Made by a program: the position numbers and the translations under genes. This document shows positions 1-5,278 of a stretch of 5,278 nt of DNA, one piece after another. The notes beneath the pieces are model-generated. The model was given only the letters and a program-made list of their open reading frames with translations. It was not told the origin of the DNA and did no database searches. The stretch is taken from the NCBI GenBank assembly GCA_937894935.1, contig CALAYC010000331.1, positions 1 to 5,278 of the forward strand, written 5' to 3'. Numbering within the stretch: the stretch's first letter is position 1; each line of letters begins with the position of its first letter. Source of the DNA: an uncultured Verrucomicrobiota bacterium. GTDB lineage: Bacteria > Verrucomicrobiota > Verrucomicrobiia > Limisphaerales > JADLHS01.

Positions 1-1
1 G

Positions 2-796
2 GGACTGCGCGAGGAAGAAACACTTGCGGCAATGCAGCAACAGCTTCGAAAATACGCAGAGACGAAGCAAAAATTTTTCATGAGCTACATTCCTGCTGCG
101 CCGCATTATCCGTACGACGGCACGCCGGAACGCTTCCGCAAGTTTCATCCGACGGAATACATGAATTTCACAGAGCATTATTGGAACGACTTGTTGTACA
201 TGGACTGGATCGTGGCGTCGCTGCTGGATGAATTGAACAACACCGGTCTGCTGGAAAAAACGTTGGTGGTGATTACGGGGGATCATGGCGAGATGTTGGG
301 AGCGGGTGGCGGACCGATTGGGCACGGATGGAAACTGACGCCGGAACTCGCTAATGTGCCGTTGATTATTATGGATCCGCTCAAACGGGGCACAGCCATT
401 AATGAAACTGTCGGCTCGCAGGTGGATTTGTTGCCGACGATTCTTGATAAGCTCGGAATCCCGGTTCCGCGCGACCAGCTTTATCAAGGCGTTTCGCTTT
501 ATTCGCCTCAGGCTCAGGAAGAGCGCATGATCTATCTAAACAGCTTTTCTCAATATGCGATTTTACAAGGGCGGAAGCTGATTTTTGGCGATCGGAAAAC
601 CCAGCGTGGGCAAACGGTTTTCACGATTCAGAATGAAGGAGCGCGCGCGCTTTTCATCAAATCCGAGGAACTTCCAACGATGCCGGTGGCAATATCGAGT
701 TTCGATGCGTTTCAGGAGAATTTATTGCGAAATTACCAGAGATATTGTCGTACAACGCCGCCAACAGCATCGAAGTTGGTTTCACTGGCTGATTGA
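2..796 (+). CDS. Sulfatase / alkaline-phosphatase superfamily enzyme, C-terminal part (5' truncated by window edge)
   Basis: The frame is open from base 2, so the first ATG inside the window (base 32) is probably not the true start; the N-terminal part, including the nucleophile region, lies upstream. Numbering from that ATG: FFMSYIPAAPHYPY (15-28) resembles the core strand followed by a His/Pro loop in this superfamily. TGDHGE (82-87) is the metal-binding Asp-His of sulfatases, LtaS-type lipoteichoic acid synthases and PbgA/YejM-like proteins. GHG (97-99) and VPLIIMDP follow, then QVDLLPTILDKLGIP and YQGVSLY, the usual end of the catalytic domain. A tail of about 80 residues closes the protein. 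Known for the family: metal-dependent hydrolysis or transfer of sulfate or phospho-glycerol/ethanolamine groups, often at the envelope. The substrate cannot be read here, and a membrane-anchored N-terminus cannot be checked. It could be a true sulfatase or a phosphotransferase. The next gene, hisB, is functionally unrelated. Confidence 0.85.
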   Translation, partial: GLREEETLAAMQQQLRKYAETKQKFFMSYIPAAPHYPYDGTPERFRKFHPTEYMNFTEHYWNDLLYMDWIVASLLDELNNTGLLEKTLVVITGDHGEMLGAGGGPIGHGWKLTPELANVPLIIMDPLKRGTAINETVGSQVDLLPTILDKLGIPVPRDQLYQGVSLYSPQAQEERMIYLNSFSQYAILQGRKLIFGDRKTQRGQTVFTIQNEGARALFIKSEELPTMPVAISSFDAFQENLLRNYQRYCRTTPPTASKLVSLAD

Positions 797-881
797 GGGA
801 ACTGGTAAAAAATCTCTCCGAATAATTTTTCGTTCTCCTTTCCGCTTGGTTTGAGCCGGGGCGCTTTGATTTACTGTGCTC

Positions 882-1544
882 ATGCAAGTCCGGCAGGCGC
901 AATTGCAGCGTGACACTAAAGAAACCCGCATCACCGTCCATCTCAATCTCGACGGCTCGGGTAAATCTTCTATTGCCACCGGCATCCCGTTTTTCAATCA
1001 CATGCTGACGTTGTTTGCGAAGCATGCCGTGGTGGATTTACAGCTTCGTTGCAAAGGCGATCTCGAAGTGGACGCGCATCACACGGTGGAAGATTGCGGC
1101 ATTGCGCTGGGGCAGGCGATGCTTCAGGCGCTTGGCGATAAAAAGGGGATACGCCGTTACGGGACCGGTTTTCATCCGAAAAATCCCTTTACCGGTGAGG
1201 CTTATGTTCCCATGGACGAATGTCTGGCGCGTTGCGTAATTGATTTCAGCGGTCGTCCGTACTTGGTCTGGCGCGGGCTTGATAGTTTTTCGTATCGCCG
1301 ACTGACGAAAGCCGAGCGGCAGCAGGATATGTCCAGCGCGTTCCGGTTTGGTTTGGCGCGGGAATTTTTTCAGGGTTTCGCGAATGAAGCCCGTTGCAAC
1401 CTGCATTTGGAGCTGCTTTACGGAGACGAACCGCATCACATTGTGGAGGCGCTTTTCAAGGCATTTGCCAAGGCGGTTGACGCCGCCTGCCAACGGGATC
1501 CGCGAATTGCGGGTCAACTTCCGAGCACCAAAGGCAAGCTCTAA
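882..1544 (+). CDS. hisB: Imidazoleglycerol-phosphate dehydratase (histidine biosynthesis), stand-alone form with two insertions
   Basis: This is a cytoplasmic enzyme that dehydrates imidazole-glycerol phosphate to imidazole-acetol phosphate, the seventh reaction of histidine synthesis. It uses Mn2+ and is normally a 24-mer. Diagnostic motifs are intact: RDTKET near the start (10-15), FFNHML (37-42), H48, DAHHTVED (65-72), VPMDE (109-113), SGRPYL (123-128), GDEPHHIVEALFKA (181-194) and the PSTKG end (214-218). The phosphatase domain of the bifunctional E. coli type is absent. At 220 residues it is longer than the usual 195-200: about 11-12 extra residues precede VPMDE (roughly 95-106) and about 12 more lie between PYLVW and EFF (roughly 133-150). 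The ATG at 882 fits the family N-terminus; a GTG two codons upstream (876) is an alternative. No strong ribosome binding site is seen. No other his gene is in the window, so it appears detached from a his operon. Confidence 0.96.
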   Translation: MQVRQAQLQRDTKETRITVHLNLDGSGKSSIATGIPFFNHMLTLFAKHAVVDLQLRCKGDLEVDAHHTVEDCGIALGQAMLQALGDKKGIRRYGTGFHPKNPFTGEAYVPMDECLARCVIDFSGRPYLVWRGLDSFSYRRLTKAERQQDMSSAFRFGLAREFFQGFANEARCNLHLELLYGDEPHHIVEALFKAFAKAVDAACQRDPRIAGQLPSTKGKL

Positions 1545-1583
1545 ACCCCACTGAATAAACTGTTAACCTCTTCGTCGAAATTG

Positions 1584-2177
1584 ATGGCCGCAATGGATCA
1601 TTCCGCCGCTCCAGACGACGCCTTGGTTCAAGCCGCGCGCGCGGGGGACATGCCCGCGTTTGAGGAGCTGGTTGCCCGGCATCGCGATAAAATTTACGCG
1701 CGGGCCTATACCATGATGCGGAATGAGGAAGAGGCCCTTGATCTTTCTCAGGAAGCTTGGGTGAAGGCATGGCAGCGATTGGTGCAATTTCAGGGTGAAT
1801 CCAGTTTCACGACCTGGATGACGCGGATTGTGATCAATCTCTGCCTCGATGAGTTGCGCAAGAAAAAGCGGCAACGCGCGGAGTCTATCGAAGAAATGAA
1901 CGAAGAATCCGGCGGCGTCGAACGTCAAATGCCGGTAGTGACAGTGAATCCGACGGAGCGCTTGGAGCGCGCGGAATTGCGTAAGCGGATTGATGAGGCT
2001 TTGGGGAAGTTGTCCGAGGCGCATCGGACGGTGCTGATTCTCCATGAGTTTGAGCACATGGAATATAAAAACATCGCAAAAACGATGAATTGCTCGATTG
2101 GAACGGTGATGTCGCGGTTGTTTTATGCGCGGCGAAGAATGGCATCGTTGCTGCAAGATTTAAACAAGCCGGAATGA
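1584..2177 (+). CDS. ECF-type RNA polymerase sigma factor (RpoE-like)
   Basis: A 197-residue sigma-70 family protein of two-domain ECF layout. Region 2 spans about 24-95: FEELVARHRDKIYARA, then DLSQEAWVKAWQ (53-64), the core-polymerase and -10 binding segment, then SSFTTWMTRIVINLCLDELR. An acidic linker follows (about 98-130, rich in E). Region 4 spans about 131-190: LSEAHRTVLILHEFEHMEYKNIAKTMNCSIGTVMSRLFYARRRM, a helix-turn-helix that reads the -35 element (listed here only to describe its key blocks: LSEAHRTV, EYKNIAKTMN, GTVMSRL). There is no C-terminal extension. Starts possible at TTG 1581, ATG 1584 and ATG 1593; 1584 is chosen as the first ATG, and none has a clear ribosome binding site. 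The anti-sigma gene follows 9 bases downstream, so activity is expected to be held off at the membrane until a signal releases it. No convincing self-recognised promoter was found in the short gap after hisB. Confidence 0.93.
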   Translation: MAAMDHSAAPDDALVQAARAGDMPAFEELVARHRDKIYARAYTMMRNEEEALDLSQEAWVKAWQRLVQFQGESSFTTWMTRIVINLCLDELRKKKRQRAESIEEMNEESGGVERQMPVVTVNPTERLERAELRKRIDEALGKLSEAHRTVLILHEFEHMEYKNIAKTMNCSIGTVMSRLFYARRRMASLLQDLNKPE

Positions 2178-2182
2178 CGGAG
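2178..2182 (+). promoter_or_regulatory. Ribosome binding site for the anti-sigma gene
   Basis: CGGAG lies 4 bases before the ATG at 2187, directly after the sigma factor stop. It supports the chosen start and co-translation of the sigma/anti-sigma pair. Confidence 0.5.
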
Positions 2183-2186
2183 TCGT

Positions 2187-2681
2187 ATGAACGAAGAAAC
2201 ATTATTGAAACTTCAGGCGTATCTCGACGGAGAACTCTCCGCCGGAGAACGCACCGAAGTGGAAACCCTGTTACAGGGGAATGCTGAGGCGCGCGCGTTA
2301 TTGACCGAATTAGGCAATACCGCCAAAACGCTGGCGGCCTACGAAGCTGAGATCAAGCTTCCGGAAACGCGCGAGTTCTACTGGTCCAAGATTCAGCGCG
2401 AAATCGCTCGACAATCCGCGCCAAGTCGGGTGCAGGGATTTTCGCTGGCGGCCACGCTGCGACGTTTGCTCGTGCCGACGGGTGCTTTTGCGGCGGTGGC
2501 GATTGCCATCATGCTCAGTCTGCCGCGTGGTGGCGGCGACGGCGGAGATTATTTCTCCGCGTCGGGCGATGCCGTGGCATTCACGTATCAAAATTACAAA
2601 ACTGGTACGACGTTGATCTGGTTTGACTTCTCCTCAGAAAACGACTTTTCGGATGCATCATCCGGCGATACATTGAATTAG
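2187..2681 (+). CDS. One-pass membrane anti-sigma factor lacking the zinc ligands
   Basis: 164 residues. The N-terminal domain (about 1-75) follows the anti-sigma pattern: LQAYLDGELSAGERTEVE (9-26), then LLTEL (38-42). The canonical zinc-binding His-x3-Cys-x2-Cys positions are instead L28, N32 and A35, and the protein contains no cysteine, so it cannot bind zinc in the usual way. A second helix region includes EFYWSKIQREI (63-73). One hydrophobic segment (about 94-112) should cross the inner membrane, with the N-terminus in the cytoplasm holding the sigma factor and about 50 residues outside. The outer part starts with a Gly-rich stretch (115-120) and ends with TGTTLIWFDF and an acidic/Ser tail. 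Position right after the ECF sigma gene is the strongest support for function. Whether release works by regulated proteolysis, as for RseA, or by a conformational change cannot be told. Confidence 0.85.
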   Translation: MNEETLLKLQAYLDGELSAGERTEVETLLQGNAEARALLTELGNTAKTLAAYEAEIKLPETREFYWSKIQREIARQSAPSRVQGFSLAATLRRLLVPTGAFAAVAIAIMLSLPRGGGDGGDYFSASGDAVAFTYQNYKTGTTLIWFDFSSENDFSDASSGDTLN

Positions 2682-2685
2682 TAAA

Positions 2686-3159
2686 ATGAACCTCATTCCC
2701 ACATTGAACCTGACGCGTATTTGGGCGCTGGTGTTTGCGGTTACCGCCTGGGGCGGCGGCGTGGTGGCTCTAGCCGATGATGGCAAATATGAGGCCAAAG
2801 TAATTTGGGCCACCAATGACGAGAAACTTCCGGACGACAAGAAGTTTGAACCGACGGATCCAGAAACGCGCGCAAAGCTCGAAAGCCTCGGTTTGAAGTG
2901 GAAAAACTTCTATGAGGTGAAACGCGTCAAATTTGACGCGCCCAACGGAGAATCCGGCAAGGTTGCGATCAGCGAAAAATCTTCGCTCTCGGTGAAGGAG
3001 CTTCCGGGGAAAAAGGTCGAAGTCGTTTTCTATACCAAAGACGGGAAAGAATGCAGTCGGCGCGAACAGACGTTCAAACGCGGCGAAATGCTGGTTCACG
3101 GCGGTAATGTTCCTGAAAACGCCACCGCGTGGCTCGTGACGCTGAAGAAGCTGAAGTAA
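2686..3159 (+). CDS. Small exported protein of unknown function, third gene of the sigma/anti-sigma unit
   Basis: 157 residues. The N-terminus has a Sec-type signal peptide: R11 after a short polar start, a hydrophobic core (about 12-29) and an A-L-A cleavage motif at 28-30, giving a mature protein of about 127 residues outside the inner membrane. The mature part is charged, Lys/Glu rich and probably mostly beta strand: YEAKVIWATND (35-45), a proline/aspartate-rich stretch (49-61), GLKWKNFYEVKRVKF (69-83), VEVVFYTKDGKE (111-122) and the end TAWLVTLKKLK. One cysteine (C123). No lipobox, catalytic motif or named domain is recognised. The gene begins only 4 bases after the anti-sigma stop with no visible ribosome binding site, which suggests translational coupling. 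By context it may sense or tune the envelope signal, or be a product of the regulon; both are inference. Confidence 0.8.
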   Translation: MNLIPTLNLTRIWALVFAVTAWGGGVVALADDGKYEAKVIWATNDEKLPDDKKFEPTDPETRAKLESLGLKWKNFYEVKRVKFDAPNGESGKVAISEKSSLSVKELPGKKVEVVFYTKDGKECSRREQTFKRGEMLVHGGNVPENATAWLVTLKKLK

Positions 3160-3249
3160 ACTTAAGCTTTCTTTTTACGCATCCTCTGCGTTGAAGAAAA
3201 AATCCGTTTGTGAATTCGCGGCATCCGCGTAATCTCCCGGACGGATTTT

Positions 3250-3633
3250 ATGAGCCAAGTTCCCTCCGATCTCAAATACGCCAAATCGCACGAATGGATT
3301 CGCGTCTCGGGTGACACCGCTACCGTCGGCATTACCGATCACGCACAGCAGGAATTGACTGACGTGGTTTTTGTCGAGTTGCCTGAAGTCGGTCGCCAGG
3401 TTAAAGCAGGCGAAGCCTGTGCGGTGGTCGAATCCGTGAAAACAGCCAGCGATATCTATTCGCCCGTCAGTGGTGAAATCGTCGCCGTTAACAAAGCCGC
3501 TGCCGACGATCCGGCTTTGGTTAATCGCGAGCCGTTCGCGAACGGATGGTTTTACCAGATTAAGTTGAGCAACCCGGCGGAATTGGACGCGTTGCTTACG
3601 CCGGAGCAATATCAGAAACAGATTAATGGTTGA
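3250..3633 (+). CDS. gcvH: Glycine cleavage system H protein (lipoyl carrier)
   Basis: A 127-residue cytoplasmic carrier of the glycine cleavage system. Its lipoyl-lysine arm shuttles the aminomethyl group from GcvP to GcvT and is re-oxidised by the L protein. SHEWIRV (13-19) and [19 protein letters not shown] (25-43) open the lipoyl domain. The modified lysine is K64 in [17 protein letters not shown] (59-75). [14 protein letters not shown] (92-105, approximately) closes the fold. Length and motifs are typical. The ATG at 3250 matches the family start; only a weak GGA lies upstream. gcvT and gcvP are not in the window, so the neighbours are not the classic gcv operon. Instead lipA, whose product completes the lipoyl group on proteins such as GcvH, lies three genes downstream on the same strand. 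No glycine riboswitch can be made out in the roughly 90-base leader. Confidence 0.97.
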   Translation: MSQVPSDLKYAKSHEWIRVSGDTATVGITDHAQQELTDVVFVELPEVGRQVKAGEACAVVESVKTASDIYSPVSGEIVAVNKAAADDPALVNREPFANGWFYQIKLSNPAELDALLTPEQYQKQING

Positions 3634-3648
3634 GCGGCGCAACCGATT

Positions 3649-4107
3649 GTGAGCGCGGAAGACCTTGCCCGGATTGAACAGGAGTTGGCGATTTCCTTGC
3701 CCCCGGCTTATTGCGAGACGTTATTGCGTCCGGAGTTTCAAAACGAAGCGGCAGGATTTCAGGAGTTCTCCGGCGACGCGGACGAGGTCATCGGTTTGAA
3801 TCTGGAATTACGGAATTCCGGGTTTTGTGGAATAAAATGGCCCGCGCACTATTTTGTGCTGGGTGAAGATGGGGCGGGAAATTTTTATTTCACCGATTTG
3901 AAGAAAGAACGTCCGGTGGTTTTTCTGGCGGATCACGAGTTGACGACGGTTAAAGGCCGTTTGACGACGAGCGAAAGTTACGAAACGTTTCCTCAGTTCG
4001 TTTCGTTTTTGCTCCGGTTGCAAAGCGAAACGGATGCCGCGTTTCCTGAGGACGAAGAGATTTCCGAACCGGAAATCAGAAAGAAACCCTGGTGGAAAAT
4101 GTGGTAA
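3649..4107 (+). CDS. SUKH (SMI1/KNR4) domain protein
   Basis: 152 residues with a GTG start, chosen because the protein then begins directly with the family's opening helix: LARIEQELAISLPPAYCETLL (6-26, key features the acidic helix and the I-x-LPxxY block). The second family block is WPAHYFVLGEDGAGNFYFTDL (64-84, key residues G72, D74, G75 and N78 through Y80). A closing helix FPQFVSFLLRL (114-124) is followed by an acidic linker and the unusual end KKPWWKMW (145-152). Known for the family: many bacterial SUKH proteins are immunity proteins against contact-dependent or polymorphic toxins, and others bind diverse protein partners. No toxin gene is nearby; the gene sits 15 bases after gcvH and 8 bases before a glutaredoxin-like gene that overlaps lipA. 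A housekeeping role tied to that unit is more likely, but the partner is unknown. No good ribosome binding site is seen. Confidence 0.78.
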   Translation: MSAEDLARIEQELAISLPPAYCETLLRPEFQNEAAGFQEFSGDADEVIGLNLELRNSGFCGIKWPAHYFVLGEDGAGNFYFTDLKKERPVVFLADHELTTVKGRLTTSESYETFPQFVSFLLRLQSETDAAFPEDEEISEPEIRKKPWWKMW

Positions 4108-4115
4108 ACTGCGCC

Positions 4116-4358
4116 ATGAAAATTCGTTTATTTATCAAACCATATTGTCCCTGGTGTCACAAAGCCTCGCGTTGGCTCGACGAGCGCGGCATCAAATATG
4201 AAGCGCTGGATGTGACTTCCGATCCGGAAGCGTGGCGCGAGATGGAGGAGTTGAGTGGCCAGACGCTGGCGCCGGTGATTGATGTGGATGGCGAAATTCT
4301 CGCTGATTTCGGGCCGGATGAACTCGCCCGGTTCTGGGAAAAATTGGAGAAGAAATGA
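4116..4358 (+). CDS. Glutaredoxin-like protein with CPWC active site
   Basis: An 80-residue minimal thioredoxin-fold protein. The first strand, MKIRLFIKPY, leads into the redox motif C11-P-W-C14, followed by a helix (KASRWLDERG), a strand (KYEALDVTSD) and the cis-proline segment TLAPVIDVDGE (about 52-62). It ends with an acidic helix after FGPDEL. The family reduces disulfides or mixed glutathione disulfides, and some members bind Fe-S clusters between two monomers. The glutathione-binding part is only loosely matched, so it could work with another thiol. The ATG at 4116 is chosen because the protein then begins at the first strand; in-frame GTGs at 4092 and 4101 would overlap the preceding gene. 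The stop overlaps the lipA start (ATGA), which points to coupled translation with LipA and a role in thiol reduction or Fe-S handling for lipoylation. That role is inference. Confidence 0.88.
   Translation: MKIRLFIKPYCPWCHKASRWLDERGIKYEALDVTSDPEAWREMEELSGQTLAPVIDVDGEILADFGPDELARFWEKLEKK
4346..4352 (+). promoter_or_regulatory. Ribosome binding site for lipA
   Basis: GGAGAAG inside the 3' end of the glutaredoxin-like gene, with GGAG five bases before the ATG at 4355. It is the best ribosome binding site in the window and fixes the lipA start at the ATGA overlap. Confidence 0.7.
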
Positions 4359-5245
4359 CGACTGTTGAATTGAAACCGCGTCCGCGACTGCCGGAATGGC
4401 TGCGCATCAAGCTGCCTACGGCCGATACGTTTTCGCGTACGCGTTCGCTGTTGAACGAACTGAATCTGCACACGGTTTGCGAAAGCGCCAAGTGCCCGAA
4501 CCACTGGGAATGTTGGAGCAAAGGCACAGCGACATTCATGATTGGCGGCGACCGTTGCACGCGCGCTTGCAAGTTTTGCGCAGTAAGTACGGCGAAACCG
4601 TTGCCGCTGGAAGCGGATGAACCAATGCGGGTGGCGGAAGCGACGCGGCGCATGGGATTGAAACACGTCGTCATCACGGCTGTGGCGCGGGATGATGTTG
4701 CGGACGGCGGCGCGGCCCATTTCCGTCAAACGATTGAAGCGGTGCGAAAACTCAATCCCGGCATCGTGATCGAAGTGTTGACTCCGGATTTCCTCGATCA
4801 GGATGACGCATTGGAAACGGTGCTCAGCGCGAATCCGCATATCTTCAATCACAATCTCGAAACGGTGCGTCGCCTGACGCCAAGTGTGCGCCATCGCGCC
4901 ACGTACGATCGCTCGCTCAATGTGCTGCGAAAAGTGAAAGCAAAACGCGGCGCTTCGATTTACACGAAGTCCGGATTGATGTTGGGCCTGGGTGAACAGG
5001 AGGACGAAGTGCTGACGGCGATGCGTGATCTGCGGGCGGCGAAATGCGACATTCTTACGTTGGGACAATATCTCCAACCGACCTTGCATCACTTGCCGGT
5101 TGTGGAATTCGTTACGCCGGAAAAATTCGCGCAATTAGGCGAACAGGCGCGGGCGATGGGATTTGTGCATGTGGCCAGCGGACCGATGGTGCGCAGTTCG
5201 TATCACGCGGACGAGTTTCAATTGCCGTCGCGGTCAGGGCAATGA
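4355..5245 (+). CDS. lipA: Lipoyl synthase (radical SAM, two [4Fe-4S] clusters)
   Basis: A 296-residue cytoplasmic radical SAM enzyme. It inserts two sulfur atoms at C6 and C8 of protein-bound octanoyl chains, on H protein or E2 subunits, making the lipoyl cofactor. The auxiliary cluster ligands are C42, C47 and C53 (CESAKCPNHWEC). The radical SAM cluster ligands are C68, C72 and C75 (CTRACKFC). The substrate and SAM region continues with VVITAVARDDVADGGA (about 105-120), EVLTPDF, FNHNLETV and KSGLMLGLGE. The C-terminal RSSYHADE (280-287) supplies the serine ligand of the auxiliary cluster. Length and all key residues are normal, so it should be active. The auxiliary cluster is consumed as sulfur donor in each turnover and must be rebuilt. 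Here the gene overlaps a glutaredoxin-like gene by 4 bases and lies in the same unit as gcvH, a substrate protein of the pathway. Confidence 0.98.
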   Translation: MTTVELKPRPRLPEWLRIKLPTADTFSRTRSLLNELNLHTVCESAKCPNHWECWSKGTATFMIGGDRCTRACKFCAVSTAKPLPLEADEPMRVAEATRRMGLKHVVITAVARDDVADGGAAHFRQTIEAVRKLNPGIVIEVLTPDFLDQDDALETVLSANPHIFNHNLETVRRLTPSVRHRATYDRSLNVLRKVKAKRGASIYTKSGLMLGLGEQEDEVLTAMRDLRAAKCDILTLGQYLQPTLHHLPVVEFVTPEKFAQLGEQARAMGFVHVASGPMVRSSYHADEFQLPSRSGQ

Positions 5246-5278
5246 ATTGCCTGAGCGTATCTGCAGAAAAAACCAGAT
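5242..5278 (+). CDS. Possible start of the next gene, cut by the right window edge
   Basis: An ATG at 5242 overlaps the lipA stop in an ATGA arrangement, the same junction type as between the glutaredoxin-like gene and lipA. The frame reads MNCLSVSAEKTR and is open to the window end. AGGG at 5236-5239 is very close (2 bases) for a ribosome binding site. Twelve codons are too few to assign a product. lipB (octanoyltransferase) is a common partner of lipA and would fit, but nothing in these residues proves it. The stretch could also be non-coding. Confidence 0.35.
   Translation, partial: MNCLSVSAEKTR

Noticed and set aside
641..650. GCGCGCGCGC run
   Set aside because: A simple dinucleotide run within codons (Ala-Arg-Ala); similar short runs occur at other coding positions.
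808..830. AAAAAT ... ATTTTT inverted repeat after the sulfatase gene, as a terminator
   Set aside because: The stem is only A/T, six pairs with an 11-base loop and no GC core, too weak to call.
793..881. Sigma-70 promoter for hisB
   Set aside because: TTGAGG and TTGGTT candidates have no acceptable -10 element at 16-18 bases.
657..1025. Minus-strand open frame spanning the gap between the sulfatase gene and hisB
   Set aside because: Most of it mirrors two real genes, and no motif is seen in its translation.
1545..1583. ECF-type autoregulated promoter before the sigma gene
   Set aside because: AAAC and CGTC elements exist (1557-1560 and 1573-1576), but the 12-base spacing is shorter than ECF promoters allow and would place transcription inside the coding start.
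1563..2156. Minus-strand frame of 197 codons opposite the sigma factor
   Set aside because: It is a His/Arg/Pro/Leu-rich shadow of the sigma factor codons with no recognisable domain.
3168..3199. Imperfect inverted repeat (core ACGCA/TGCGT, loop TCCTC) after the exported-protein gene, as a terminator
   Set aside because: About 12 pairs can form, with wobble and an internal loop, but the 3' side is followed by A's instead of T's and the opposite strand has no T tract after the stem either.
3217..3229. CGCGG-CAT-CCGCG hairpin 20 bases before gcvH
   Set aside because: Five pairs with a three-base loop can occur by chance. There is no T tract and no riboswitch-like context. The leader of about 90 bases shows no glycine riboswitch features.
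4157..5134. 325-codon open frame on the minus strand opposite lipA
   Set aside because: It lies fully antisense to lipA and the glutaredoxin gene, is very rich in Arg, His, Phe and Gln as expected of a mirrored frame, and shows no domain.

Overview
The window holds eight well supported genes, all on the + strand, plus a possible ninth that starts at the right edge. Packing is tight: gaps between genes run from a 4-base overlap to about 90 bases. No RNA genes, mobile elements, CRISPR arrays or long repeats are visible. By eye the base composition is slightly above 50% GC and even throughout, with no island of foreign composition. The protein style (a zinc-site-less anti-sigma factor followed by a small secreted protein, an isolated hisB with two insertions, a sulfatase-type enzyme) suggests a Verrucomicrobiota-like bacterium, perhaps of the Pedosphaera/Limisphaera side. 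That placement is an inference from memory of such genomes. A double-membrane envelope is assumed from it.

Left part (1-1544): the C-terminal two thirds or less of a sulfatase / alkaline phosphatase superfamily enzyme, cut by the window edge. After about 85 bases comes hisB, a stand-alone imidazoleglycerol-phosphate dehydratase with all active-site motifs and two insertions of about a dozen residues. No other his gene is in the window.

Middle (1584-3159): a three-gene unit made of an ECF-type sigma factor, a one-pass membrane anti-sigma factor that has lost the usual His/Cys zinc ligands, and a small exported protein of unknown function. The gaps are 9 and 4 bases. This looks like an envelope signalling unit in which the exported protein is a regulator, sensor or output.

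Right part (3250-5245 and beyond): gcvH, a SUKH (SMI1/KNR4) domain protein, a CPWC glutaredoxin-like protein and lipA, spaced by 15, 8 and -4 bases. GcvH carries the lipoyl group. LipA inserts the sulfurs that make octanoyl into lipoyl, and it consumes its own auxiliary Fe-S cluster in doing so. The two small genes between them are therefore candidates for helpers of lipoylation, most plausibly the glutaredoxin in thiol or Fe-S supply. An ATG overlapping the lipA stop opens a frame that runs off the window and may be the next gene of this unit.
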